NCBI GenBank assembly: GCA_022711715.1
Contig: JAKLEC010000007.1
Location: forward strand, 1 to 45,680
Reading direction: 5' to 3'
Source of the DNA: Acidobacteriota bacterium
Lineage (GTDB): Bacteria; Acidobacteriota; Aminicenantia; UBA2199
DNA: 45,680 bases
The position numbers were made by a program, and so were the translations under genes. A model generated the notes under the pieces. That model was not told the DNA's origin and did no database searches. It saw only the letters and a list, made by a program, of their open reading frames with translations. The number at the start of each line of letters is the position of its first letter. Within the stretch, counting starts at the first letter, position 1. Of this stretch, positions 23,010 to 31,201 are shown in pieces.

Positions 23010-24728
23010 ATGCTGCGGGCAGCCGGGAAAATGAGCAACCTTGCGGGACGAGCGTGGCAACGGAGCCGGCAACACCGGTTCCTCCCCGGCCGAACGGCTG
23101 CCGCCCTGTTCATGCTTTTTCTCCCTGCCGTATTCGCCTCTTGCGGCCGCGGCAACGAACCGGAGCCTGAGCCGGAGGACCCGAACGTGCTGGTTGCCCA
23201 GGTCGTGGCCGTCACGGCCACTGCGGAACAGGAGCTGGCCAACGAACTGAACCAGTCGGTGGCGCCGCTGGATGACGGCGGCTTCGCGGTAGTCTGGGGG
23301 CAAGGCGAAACCACGGGTGCCCGCGACATCATGACGCAGTGGCTGGATGCCGGGGGCATGCCCGTCCGCCCGGCGGGTCCCCTGAAGGTGACGAGCTACC
23401 TGGACGACGCCGGCGACTCGGTGGTGATCGGCCGCGAAGGGGGCGGAGCGTATGTGGCCTTCTCGCAAGTCGACGGCCGGGCGTTCCAGGTGAAGGTCCA
23501 GGCCTTCGATCGCGGCATGGTCCCCCTGTGGCCGGCGCCGATGCGTTCCGCCATCCACGACGGCGGCTATGAATCGCAGCTCGAGCCTTCCCTGGCCCCT
23601 GACACCGCCGGGGGCGTCTTCGTGAGCTTCTATACCCACAGTGAGCGGGACGGCTGGGGAATCAAGTGCCAGCGCATCGACGCCGGGGGCGTCCGGGCCT
23701 GGGGGGACGAGGGGATCGTTCTCGGCCGGCGGTACGGATTCGTCACCTATCCCACTGTCGTGGCCGACGGCCTGGGCGGGGTGTACGTTTTTTGGCTGAA
23801 CCTGGGGAACGATAATGCCGTGCCGCCGGAAACCATGCAGGTCGAGGGGCAGCACCTGGACGCCTCAGGGAACAAGCTGTGGGGCGACGCGCCCCTGGTC
23901 ATCGACCGCGGCGATGGCGCCCGGAGCGGCTACAGCTACACCGATTACATGGCGGTCTCCGACGGCCAGGGCGGCGCGATCGTGTCCTGGTACGCCGACC
24001 TCGATCCCGGAGACCATGAGATCGATACCCTGGTGCAGCGGGTGAACGAATCCGGCCAGCTGCTTTGGGGAGAGGGCGTCTCGGCCGGAAGCGCAGACCG
24101 GAGCTGCCAGCTCGATCACCTCATCAGCGCCCGGGACGGCGGGGTATTCGCCGCCTATCGGGTTTACGAGGGAGAAGACTGGTACAACCGGCTGTGGCTG
24201 CAGAGGCTGGGTGCCGGCGGCGAGAAGCAGTGGGGAGATGCCGGGATCGAGATCTCCAACCCCAGCGTGCCGCGCGCAAACTACGCCGTTTATGGATACT
24301 TCACCGGCAGCCATCTGAACCTTGCCTGGACCAAGCAAGAGGTTCCTTACACCTTTGATTTCGATGTCGTAACCGGTCGCTTCAAGAAGGACGGGACGGC
24401 GATGGATCCGGCCGACGCCGTGATCGTCGATGACACCGACGACAAGCAGTTCACCCGGGGCATGGCCTACAATCCCGTCTCCCAATCCTATTTCATCCTG
24501 TGGGAGGATTCCCGGCGCAGCAAGAATTGGGACGACTTCGACATCTACGGCGCCATCCTGCGGAAAGCGGCCTCCGCCATGGCGGTTTCCCCTCCGTTCC
24601 CGGTTTCGCTGCCGGCGCGGAAGCCCATGGAGCTCAACCGGAGGCAGACCCGCCCGATGCCCGGCGGCAGAATCGTCCGGCGCGAAGGGCAGATCGCGCG
24701 CCTGAAACATGCGGGATCCGCGGCTTGA
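23010..24728 (+). CDS. Lipoprotein with propeller-like repeats
   Basis: 572 aa. Hydrophobic stretch at 28-42 then Cys45 in VFASCGRG gives a probable lipobox. The start at 23010 (GGGCGGGG before it, 7 bases after the previous stop) or at 23031 is not decided. The mature protein repeats a ~45-70-residue unit: a strand ending in GGxxVVW/F (GGFAVVWGQG, GGVFVSFYT, GGVYVFWLN, GGAIVSWYAD), then xxxQRxxASGxxLWG (QRIDAGGVRAWG, QHLDASGNKLWG, QRVNESGQLLWG, QRLGAGGEKQWG). This suggests a beta propeller at the cell surface or periplasm. Likely co-transcribed with the preceding nitroreductase. No enzymatic motif seen. Confidence 0.82.
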   Translation: MLRAAGKMSNLAGRAWQRSRQHRFLPGRTAAALFMLFLPAVFASCGRGNEPEPEPEDPNVLVAQVVAVTATAEQELANELNQSVAPLDDGGFAVVWGQGETTGARDIMTQWLDAGGMPVRPAGPLKVTSYLDDAGDSVVIGREGGGAYVAFSQVDGRAFQVKVQAFDRGMVPLWPAPMRSAIHDGGYESQLEPSLAPDTAGGVFVSFYTHSERDGWGIKCQRIDAGGVRAWGDEGIVLGRRYGFVTYPTVVADGLGGVYVFWLNLGNDNAVPPETMQVEGQHLDASGNKLWGDAPLVIDRGDGARSGYSYTDYMAVSDGQGGAIVSWYADLDPGDHEIDTLVQRVNESGQLLWGEGVSAGSADRSCQLDHLISARDGGVFAAYRVYEGEDWYNRLWLQRLGAGGEKQWGDAGIEISNPSVPRANYAVYGYFTGSHLNLAWTKQEVPYTFDFDVVTGRFKKDGTAMDPADAVIVDDTDDKQFTRGMAYNPVSQSYFILWEDSRRSKNWDDFDIYGAILRKAASAMAVSPPFPVSLPARKPMELNRRQTRPMPGGRIVRREGQIARLKHAGSAA

Positions 24729-24729
24729 C

Positions 24730-25518
24730 ATGGGCAAGCAATTCGAAATCCGCCCCTTCCCGCGCACCCGGCTGGCCACGTTCGACATCGGCGCGCTCAG
24801 CCGGAAAAAGCATTACGTGACCGCGCTGCTGGAATTGGACGTCAGCGAGGCAAGGCGGAAGATCCGCGACAAAAAGAAGGCCGGCGCGAAAGTCTCGTTC
24901 ACCGGCTGGCTGCTGCAGGCGATCGCCGCCGCCGTCGCCCGGAACAAGGAGGCGGCGGCCTTCCGCGTCGGCCGGTGCAAGTTGATGATCTTCAATGATG
25001 TCGACGTTTCGCTCATCGTGGAGAAGGAGGTCAACGGCCAGCGGGTGCCCCTGCCGCTGCTGATCCGCCGGGCTGACAGCAAGACTCCCGAAGAGATTAC
25101 CGCCGAGATCGACCGGGCCAAGGCCGGCCGGCTGGACGGCGAGCAGATGGTGCTGGAGCGCGGCATGACCGCGGCCGAGAAATTGTACTATTTTCTTCCC
25201 GGCGCGGTCCGGCGCCTCGTCTGGCGGCTGATGATGAGGCGGCCGCGCTATTTGTTTAAGAAGATGGGCAGCGTCGTGGTCACCGCCGTCGGCATGATGG
25301 GGCAGGTGAACGGCTGGTTCGTCCAGACCTCGGTCCACCCCCTTTCTTTCGGGATCGGCTCGATCCTGAAGAAGGCGGTCGTCAAGGGAGACGAGGTCGT
25401 GGTCGCCGAGATGCTGCACCTGACCGTCCTGGTCGACCACGACGCCGTCGACGGCGCGCCCATGGCGCGCTTCGTCGCCGCCCTGACGGAAAACGTCGAG
25501 GAGGCCGCCGGGCTGTGA
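24730..25518 (+). CDS. Lipoyl-less 2-oxoacid dehydrogenase-type acyltransferase (E2 catalytic domain only)
   Basis: 262 aa; ATG at 24730, one base after the preceding stop, with no strong ribosome-binding site (an in-frame ATG at 24709 overlaps the previous gene). The whole protein is one E2/chloramphenicol-acetyltransferase-like catalytic domain. The active-site box DHDAVDGAPMARF lies near residues 236-248, with His and Asp present. No lipoyl or E1-binding domain exists upstream, and no E1 or E3 gene is nearby. Such short proteins may use CoA thioesters directly. Cytoplasmic, probably trimeric. Substrate unknown. Confidence 0.87.
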   Translation: MGKQFEIRPFPRTRLATFDIGALSRKKHYVTALLELDVSEARRKIRDKKKAGAKVSFTGWLLQAIAAAVARNKEAAAFRVGRCKLMIFNDVDVSLIVEKEVNGQRVPLPLLIRRADSKTPEEITAEIDRAKAGRLDGEQMVLERGMTAAEKLYYFLPGAVRRLVWRLMMRRPRYLFKKMGSVVVTAVGMMGQVNGWFVQTSVHPLSFGIGSILKKAVVKGDEVVVAEMLHLTVLVDHDAVDGAPMARFVAALTENVEEAAGL

Positions 25519-25539
25519 ACGACGGGGCAGGAGGCGCAA

Positions 25540-25893
25540 ATGGAGCATTTCCCCGATTTCATGAAGAACGCCATGAACCGGATCGATCCCCGGCAGCAGA
25601 ACACCGCCGACATTGAGGGATATTACTATGAGGGCAGGGACGGCTCCCAGGCCGCGTTCTGGGAATGCCGCTCCGACCGCGTCTCGCGAGAGCATGCCCA
25701 CGATTTCGACGAATACATGGTCTGCGTCAGCGGCGAGTATGTCGCATGCCTGGACGGCAGGGAGGTCAGGCTGAAGCCCGGGGATGAGTTGTTCATCCCC
25801 AGGGGGACCGTGCAGCGGGGGACGTGCCGGGCCGGGACGCGGACTATTCATTTCTTCGGAGGAAAGAGGGTCGTCCAGCGGGCCGGTTCCTGA
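25540..25893 (+). CDS. Small cupin-domain protein
   Basis: 117 aa; CAGGAGG 6 bases before the ATG. Single cupin fold: strand AAFWECRSDRVSREHAHDFDEYMVCVSGEY gives the metal-binding His-x-His plus Glu of motif 1, and GDELFIPRGTVQRGTC the second motif with RGT in place of the usual His, so the metal site may be incomplete. Function unknown. Sits between the acyltransferase (21 bases) and the flavodoxin (43 bases) in one probable transcript. Confidence 0.87.
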   Translation: MEHFPDFMKNAMNRIDPRQQNTADIEGYYYEGRDGSQAAFWECRSDRVSREHAHDFDEYMVCVSGEYVACLDGREVRLKPGDELFIPRGTVQRGTCRAGTRTIHFFGGKRVVQRAGS

Positions 25894-25936
25894 CGGGCAG
25901 GGCGGAAGATCGCTGGCGACGAACAAGGAGACAGAA

Positions 25937-26449
25937 ATGAGCGACAAGGTGCTGGTGGCGTACGGCAGCAAGCACGGCATGACGGCGGAGATCGCCGAGA
26001 GGATCGGCAAGGTCATCCGCGAGCGGGGGTTCGATGTCGACGTGGCTTCCGCCGACAAGGCCAAGGACCCGGCCGGTTACCGGGCGGTGATCCTGGGCAG
26101 CGGCGTCTATGCCGGCATGTGGCGGCGGCCGGCGGCCAGGTTCCTCAGGGCGAACGCCGCCGAGCTGGCCCGGCGGCCGACATGGTTCTTTTCCAGCGGG
26201 CCGACCGGCGACGGCGAGTTGAACGCGCTGCTGCAGGGCTGGAAGTTCCCCAAGGGGCTGCAGGAGTTCGCCGACCGCGTCAAGCCGCGCGGCGTCATCG
26301 TGTTCCGCGGCGCCTTCGACGGAAAAAAAGCCAATTTCCTCGAGCGCTGGATCATCAAGAAGGTCAAGGCGCCGTTCGGCGACTTCCGCGACTGGCCGGC
26401 CATCGAGGCCTGGGCCCGCGACATCGCCGAGACGCTGAAAAAGAGCTGA
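25937..26449 (+). CDS. Flavodoxin-domain protein (HemG/YhbH-like)
   Basis: 170 aa from the ATG at 25937 (AAGGAG 7 bases upstream). Flavodoxin fold with FMN phosphate loop AYGSKHGMTAEIA at 8-20, second loop GSGVYAGMWRRPAARFL and third loop SSGPTGDGE. The C-terminal part FDGKKANFLERWIIKKVKAP parallels the membrane-associating insertion of menaquinone-dependent protoporphyrinogen oxidase HemG. No heme genes are nearby, so a general flavodoxin/HemG-like oxidoreductase is the safer call. Confidence 0.88.
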   Translation: MSDKVLVAYGSKHGMTAEIAERIGKVIRERGFDVDVASADKAKDPAGYRAVILGSGVYAGMWRRPAARFLRANAAELARRPTWFFSSGPTGDGELNALLQGWKFPKGLQEFADRVKPRGVIVFRGAFDGKKANFLERWIIKKVKAPFGDFRDWPAIEAWARDIAETLKKS

Positions 26450-26571
26450 CGGCGGCGCCGTGCCGGCCGGCCGTTTCCGCAAGGCGCTTGCGGCTGAGAT
26501 TCCGGACCGCGAACTCGCATGTAATAGCCGACGTGCGGCTGGATCCGCGTCCGCGCGGCAGAGGAGGCCCC

Positions 26572-27354
26572 ATGCGCGCCAAGACGGTCGTGTTCATCGC
26601 CCTGTTCATCGCCGCGTCTGCCGCGGCGTTTCCCATCCAGGCCTTCAAGGTGACGGGGGTGTCGGCGTCCGTTTCCGAGCGCGAATACCGCGGCTTCTGC
26701 CCGCACCGCTTCGAGTTCACCGGCCGCATCACGGTCAACCGCGAGGGCACGGTGCGCTTCCGCTGGCTGCGCAGCGACGGATCCGCCAACGCCGAGGAGA
26801 CGCTGGCGTTCACGGAGGCCGGGACCAAGACCGTGTCGACATACTGGCAGCTGGGTGGGATCATGGGCACTTATCGCGACCGCTGGATGCGCATCGAGAT
26901 CCTCGCTCCCAATTCCCTCCTTTCCAACCCGGCCGTTTTCGACCTGGAGTGCCTGCCGCAGGTGCGCATGGAGCGCAAGGCCTACAGGGTGTCGGGGCGA
27001 ATCATCACCGGCGGCCAGCACGTCGAGTGGCTCGAGGGGCTGCAGCTCAAGGCCAGGCTGATCAGCGGCACGAGGACGGTGTCCACCTGCACCGCCGCCT
27101 TCAACCGCGACGGCGTCTGCTCCTACTCGCTCGTCGTCTTCAACGCGCCGGGTTCATACCGGGTAACGGTCGAGCCGGTCCATCCGACCGATCCCGACCA
27201 GTTCTACCTCTGCTTCGACTCGGTCGACCCGGCGTTCATCATCGTCACGCTGAGCGAGGAGGCGCCCGAAGCGGCGGGCCAGAACTTCGACCTCACTTGG
27301 AGCTGGCGCCACCTGGACATGGGCGAGGATCATTTCGATTCGCCCTGCTGGTAG
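26572..27354 (+). CDS. Exported beta-rich protein of unknown function
   Basis: 260 aa; GAGGAGG 5 bases before the ATG. Signal peptide at 1-19 (TVVFIALFIAASAAAFP). The mature part starts with a domain reading YRGFCPHRFEFTGRITVNRE, GTVRFRWLRSDGS, a pattern common in small secreted Ig-like domains. A second beta domain with three cysteines (STCTAAFNRDGVCSYS, YLCFDS) follows. Six or seven cysteines overall, so disulfides are likely. No named family. Monocistronic, between the flavodoxin and the YARHG gene. Confidence 0.75.
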   Translation: MRAKTVVFIALFIAASAAAFPIQAFKVTGVSASVSEREYRGFCPHRFEFTGRITVNREGTVRFRWLRSDGSANAEETLAFTEAGTKTVSTYWQLGGIMGTYRDRWMRIEILAPNSLLSNPAVFDLECLPQVRMERKAYRVSGRIITGGQHVEWLEGLQLKARLISGTRTVSTCTAAFNRDGVCSYSLVVFNAPGSYRVTVEPVHPTDPDQFYLCFDSVDPAFIIVTLSEEAPEAAGQNFDLTWSWRHLDMGEDHFDSPCW

Positions 27355-27381
27355 CGGGGCCCCGTGTCCCCGCTGTCTCAC

Positions 27382-27411
27382 TTGTGACGCCCGGCGGCGG
27401 GGAGGTATAAT
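27382..27411 (+). promoter_or_regulatory. Sigma70-like promoter of the YARHG gene
   Basis: TTGTGA (27382-27387), 18-base spacer, TATAAT (27406-27411), 21 bases before the ATG at 27433. Confidence 0.65.
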
Positions 27412-27432
27412 CCCTCCCGGAAGAAGGCATAC

Positions 27433-28182
27433 ATGAGAACGAAAAAAAGCCTCGCCGTCTTGCTGGCCGTCTTTCTGGCAACGCCCCTGGCCGCCGCCTG
27501 GTTCGTCCAGCGGGACACGATCGGCGAGGGGATCCCGACCTGGATGGCGACCGCGCGCAGCCAGGACGGGAAGCTGCTGTTCTGGGTGGAATATCCGAGC
27601 GACCAGAGCTGTGTGCCGGTCGTGACCCTTAAAAGCGACGGCTGGGAGGCGTTCGCCTTCGACCCGGCGAAAATCGAGAACGTCGCCGCGGTCATCCGCT
27701 TCACGCGGGAGCGGCTGCTGCAGGCGCCGGGCTACGCCGCCAATGGCTTCATCTTCGAGTGGGTGCTGGAGAAGGGGCAGATCGCCGAGATGCTGGCCGG
27801 CTTCGCCGCGGAGCGGGAATTACTCGTGTCGCTCCCCGGCCGCGAGGGCGAAGTGGCGGGAACGTTCGGCCTGCAGGGGGCGATGGAAGCCATCCAGGGC
27901 GCCTGCGCCGCCTGCGAGGAGCTAGTTCTCGCGGAGAACGACTTCGTCATCGCCGACTCGAGCGAACGGCTGCTGACGAAGGCCGAGGTCGCCCGCCTCT
28001 CCGCGAACCTTCTGCGCATCGCCCGCAACGAGATCTTCGCCCGTCACGGCCGCGTCTTCCGGGACCCGGTCCTCGGCCGCCACTTCCGCTCCAAGGAATG
28101 GTATCGGCCCGGGGCCGGGGAAACGGAATTGTCGGCGACCGAGAAAGCGAACGTCGCCCTGATCGCCGCCTGCGGGAATTGA
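27433..28182 (+). CDS. Exported YARHG-domain protein
   Basis: 249 aa. Signal peptide at 1-20 (LAVLLAVFLATPLAAAW). C-terminal YARHG domain at ~170-245: the LSANLLRIARNEIFARHGRVF core matches the (Y/F)ARHG signature, with FRSKEWYRPG after it and EKANVALIAA at the end. The N-terminal 150 residues (a beta-rich part) are not assigned. The YARHG module is thought to act outside the cytoplasm, often next to peptidases, but its function is unproven. Own promoter upstream. Confidence 0.88.
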   Translation: MRTKKSLAVLLAVFLATPLAAAWFVQRDTIGEGIPTWMATARSQDGKLLFWVEYPSDQSCVPVVTLKSDGWEAFAFDPAKIENVAAVIRFTRERLLQAPGYAANGFIFEWVLEKGQIAEMLAGFAAERELLVSLPGREGEVAGTFGLQGAMEAIQGACAACEELVLAENDFVIADSSERLLTKAEVARLSANLLRIARNEIFARHGRVFRDPVLGRHFRSKEWYRPGAGETELSATEKANVALIAACGN

Positions 28183-28228
28183 GCCGCCGGCGCGGGAACG
28201 CTGCGTGTCCGATCTTCGTAGAATCATC

Positions 28229-28669
28229 ATGCCGGAAAGGATGAACCGGCTCGGCGCCGTCGTGACGATCGCGTATTACCTCCTGGTCATCTCGGTCTTC
28301 GCCGCCCGGCTGCTGGGTCGGCCGCGCTGGGAGCACGGCCTAGGATTCGCGGTCCTGCTGCTGGGATTCCCGCTGGCGCTGCTGCTGGCCGCGGCGCCCG
28401 GGCTGCGGCGCCCCCCGCTCTATTTCGTCCAGGTCGGCCTGCTGCTCGCCTACCTGATCGGCGAGGCGCTCCTGGACTACGTGTTCCGGGTCGATTTCCG
28501 CCACGTCTGCTGGATGACCATCTCGTACGTCACGCTCTTTTTCGCCGCCTCGGGCGGCATGCTGGGCGTGGCGCCGCTCGCCGGCCGGCCGTGGGGGATC
28601 GCGGCCATCGTCCTGTTCCTGGCCATGGCCGCGCTGGCCTTCGTCCAGCGCGCGCTCACCGGCATGTGA
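28229..28669 (+). CDS. Small integral membrane protein
   Basis: 146 aa if the ATG at 28229 is used; GTG 28205 (adding 8 residues) and ATG 28241 are also possible, and no start has a good ribosome-binding site. Four hydrophobic segments (TIAYYLLVISVFAARLL, FAVLLLGFPLALLLAAA, YFVQVGLLLAYLIGEALL, and two near the C-terminus: YVTLFFAASGGMLGV, IAAIVLFLAMAALAF). No family recognised. Sits 46 bases after the YARHG gene and 40 bases before the next. Confidence 0.7.
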   Translation: MPERMNRLGAVVTIAYYLLVISVFAARLLGRPRWEHGLGFAVLLLGFPLALLLAAAPGLRRPPLYFVQVGLLLAYLIGEALLDYVFRVDFRHVCWMTISYVTLFFAASGGMLGVAPLAGRPWGIAAIVLFLAMAALAFVQRALTGM

Positions 28670-28709
28670 ATCGGCACCTTGCGGCCGTTGTCGATGCAAT
28701 GGAAGATCC

Positions 28710-29558
28710 ATGAATAAGATCATCACCTTGATGTGCGCCTGCCTGGCGGCCGCCTTGGCCATGGCGCAGGAGGCGCCGCTCACCCCAGACCCACGCGTCG
28801 AGCCTGGGCTGGCCCAGGTGAGCGCCTGGCGGGAGAAGGCGGCCGACATCCATCCCGCCTTCGCTAAGAACTATCCCGTCGCCCTGGTCGCCGGCGGGCA
28901 GTGGCGGGTGTTCGCGCCCGAGGGGGAAAAGGGCTGGAAACTCGCCTTCCAGGGGCCTGCGAAGCAGGAAGTCCCCGCTGGCGTGCGCGCCGCCATGCCC
29001 CTGCCGTTCTGGGAAAACCGCATGGCCTGCGTGGTCAGCCCCGACGCCTTCGACTCGGCCGGGGAGATCGCCGTCGTGCTCCACGAGTTCGTCCACTGCT
29101 ACGAATGGGAGACGGTTGAGGCGAAGCTGAAGGAGGGGATGGAGGTCTGCCGCGAGGCCATGGCGCGGCAGGACTACATGTGGGAGCTGCAGCACCCCTT
29201 CCCGTACGGCAACGCCGAGGTCAGGCGGGTCTATTTCCTGTGGCAGGAGGAGCTGGCGAAGGGCCATGACGCGCGCGCGAGCCATTGGCGCTCCATACTG
29301 CGCAAGGGACTGAACCGCCATGATTGGGAATACATGACCTGGCAGGAGTGGAAGGAAGGATTGGCCCGCCTCCTGGAGAACAGGGTGCGCCAGCGATTCG
29401 GCCTGCCGCCCAGGTTTCCCTCGGCCGATGCCCCCTTCGACCGCGTCAGCTTCTACCGCGGCGGCGAGCTCTTCATCGAGCGGCTGGCCGCGAGGGAACC
29501 GGGATTGGACCAGGATATCGAGCGGCTCTACCGCCGCATCTTCGCTTCGGGCGGCTGA
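28710..29558 (+). CDS. Putative exported zinc metallopeptidase-like protein
   Basis: 282 aa; GGAAG before the ATG. Signal peptide at 1-19 (LMCACLAAALAMAQ). A HEFVH zinc-binding motif at residues 125-129 (VVLHEFVHCYEWE) has hydrophobic residues before it, as in gluzincin/peptidase active helices. A candidate third ligand is Glu in the helix EWKEGLARLLENR downstream. The middle contains CREAMARQDYMWELQ and WQEELAKGHDARASHW helices. No named peptidase family is recognised, so function as a peptidase is inferred from the motif and export alone. Confidence 0.75.
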   Translation: MNKIITLMCACLAAALAMAQEAPLTPDPRVEPGLAQVSAWREKAADIHPAFAKNYPVALVAGGQWRVFAPEGEKGWKLAFQGPAKQEVPAGVRAAMPLPFWENRMACVVSPDAFDSAGEIAVVLHEFVHCYEWETVEAKLKEGMEVCREAMARQDYMWELQHPFPYGNAEVRRVYFLWQEELAKGHDARASHWRSILRKGLNRHDWEYMTWQEWKEGLARLLENRVRQRFGLPPRFPSADAPFDRVSFYRGGELFIERLAAREPGLDQDIERLYRRIFASGG

Positions 29559-29573
29559 GCGGGAGGGCGCATC

Positions 29574-30215
29574 ATGGAGTTTTACGAGGCGGTGAAGACA
29601 AGGAGAACGGTGAGGGAGTTCGCCGAGAAGCCGGTGCCCGAGGCGGCGGTCCGCCGCGCCCTCGCCGCCGGGCTGGCGGCCCCGAGCAACGCCCACCTGA
29701 AGAGCTGGCAGTTCATCCTGCTTCGCGACCGGGAGAAGCGGGACCAGGCGGTCGTCGACCGGCTTAAGGCGCGCGACATGAGCGACCCGGCGGCGATCGA
29801 ACGCTTCCTGGAGCGGTTCGACCAGGAGGAGCTGAAGCGGGTCTACCGCCGCTCGCTGCCGCGCCAGCAGAGCATGATGCTGGAGGCGCCCGAGCTGCTG
29901 CTGGTCTGCTACCGCACCAAGCCGCTGGCCGACTGCCGCACCTGGTTTGAGCTGAACCCGCTGGCCTCGGCATGGATGTGCATCGAGAACATCATGCTGG
30001 CGCTGGCCGCCGAGGGGCTGTTCGGCTGCACCTATACCCCGTACGACGCGAGCGCGCTGAAGATGTTCCTGGGCATCCCCGGCGATTACGAGATCGCCGC
30101 CGTCATCCCCTTCGGCTATCCCCTGGAACCGCCCGGCCGGGCGAAGAGCGAAGACCTTGAGGCGCGCATCCATGTCGACAGCTGGGAACGCCGGGTTGCG
30201 GCCGGGCCGCTTTGA
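29574..30215 (+). CDS. Nitroreductase-family protein
   Basis: 213 aa; GGGAGGG before the ATG, 15 bases after the preceding gene. FMN-dependent nitroreductase fold: EAVKTRRTVREFAEKPV (phosphate-binding Arg residues), AGLAAPSNAHLKSWQFILL, then AWMCIENIMLALAAEGLFGC and IPFGYPLEPP. The SNAHLKSW segment suits an oxidoreductase of the TM1586/NfsA-like kind. Cytoplasmic, no signal peptide. Distinct from the exported SagB-type member at 22.3 kb. Confidence 0.92.
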   Translation: MEFYEAVKTRRTVREFAEKPVPEAAVRRALAAGLAAPSNAHLKSWQFILLRDREKRDQAVVDRLKARDMSDPAAIERFLERFDQEELKRVYRRSLPRQQSMMLEAPELLLVCYRTKPLADCRTWFELNPLASAWMCIENIMLALAAEGLFGCTYTPYDASALKMFLGIPGDYEIAAVIPFGYPLEPPGRAKSEDLEARIHVDSWERRVAAGPL

Positions 30216-30230
30216 TATTATAGTGGGCTC

Positions 30231-31157
30231 ATGATAGAAACGATTCCTCCGCTCCGCCGCGCCTGCCTGCCGGCGTTCGCCATCTTGCTCTGCCTCGGGC
30301 CGCCGGCGTTATTCGGCCAGGAGCAGACGCCGCAGCCCGAGATCTGGCCAAGCCGGCAGAGCGGCCAGTGGGTGTGGGTCGCGCCCAGGACCGATCTCTC
30401 CCCCGCCGGTGTCGAGGCCGCTTTCGCGCGGATGATCAACGAAGCGACGGCTTACGTCGAGTCGCGCACCAGCGGCGTCGTGTTCCTCCCCAGGAAGTTC
30501 CGCCTGACCGAGGGCAGCGCCAAAAAAAGGAGATTGTACAAGGAACGGCCCGAAAAGGCCGGCGACCTGCGCTTCACCTGCGAGTGGCAAAGCGGCTACC
30601 TGAACCAGGACCGCGGCCAGACCTACGCGTACATCCCGCTCGACGCCGTGCGCGGCATCGACCTGCACTACATGCCGCGGATGCGCGAGCGCTTTGCCAA
30701 GGCGCCCGAAGGCCGGAACTGGGTGGTCAACGTCTTCGCCGACACGCGGTACAGTTTTTTCTTCAGCCTCGAGGACACGGCGCGCCTCTTCATCTCCGCC
30801 CTGGCCTCGACCCTGGAGCAGCGTGGGCTGAAGCTCTCCTTCTCGCGGACGGGGCTGATGTGGGAGAACATCACCCTGGCGCAGGCGGCCGACATGGGCC
30901 GGGCGGCCGAGGGGGTGCTGGTCACCCGGGTGGCGGCCGGCAGCCCGGCCGACCGCGCCGGCGTCCGCCCCCTCGATGTCGTCCTGGAGGTCAACGGCGA
31001 GAAGGTGAAGAACTATTCCCATCTCGCGCTGCTGCTCGACGGACTGGCGCCGGGAACCAGGGCCGCGTTCAAGCTGCTGCGGCGGCTGAAGCCGCCCGAT
31101 GCATTGCCCGGGCCCTGCCCCTGGGAGCCGCTGAGCGTGGAGATGGAGGCCCGCTAG
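30231..31157 (+). CDS. Exported PDZ-domain protein
   Basis: 308 aa. Signal peptide at 1-25 (ACLPAFAILLCLGPPALFG, then QEQ). Residues ~40-215 are unassigned, with one RFKLTEGSAKKRR-type basic patch. A PDZ domain at ~222-295 (GVLVTRVAAGSPADRAGVRP, LDVVLEVNGEKVKNYSHLALLL) follows. No protease domain is present, so it may be a scaffold or a regulator of an envelope process. Start without a clear ribosome-binding site: a TATTAT box lies at 30216-30221, just 10 bases before the ATG, which would fit a short or leaderless message. Confidence 0.82.
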   Translation: MIETIPPLRRACLPAFAILLCLGPPALFGQEQTPQPEIWPSRQSGQWVWVAPRTDLSPAGVEAAFARMINEATAYVESRTSGVVFLPRKFRLTEGSAKKRRLYKERPEKAGDLRFTCEWQSGYLNQDRGQTYAYIPLDAVRGIDLHYMPRMRERFAKAPEGRNWVVNVFADTRYSFFFSLEDTARLFISALASTLEQRGLKLSFSRTGLMWENITLAQAADMGRAAEGVLVTRVAAGSPADRAGVRPLDVVLEVNGEKVKNYSHLALLLDGLAPGTRAAFKLLRRLKPPDALPGPCPWEPLSVEMEAR

Positions 31158-31201
31158 CGCGACGGCGCGAGACTGTCATGGCGGCCGCAAGGGAGGGGAA
31201 A

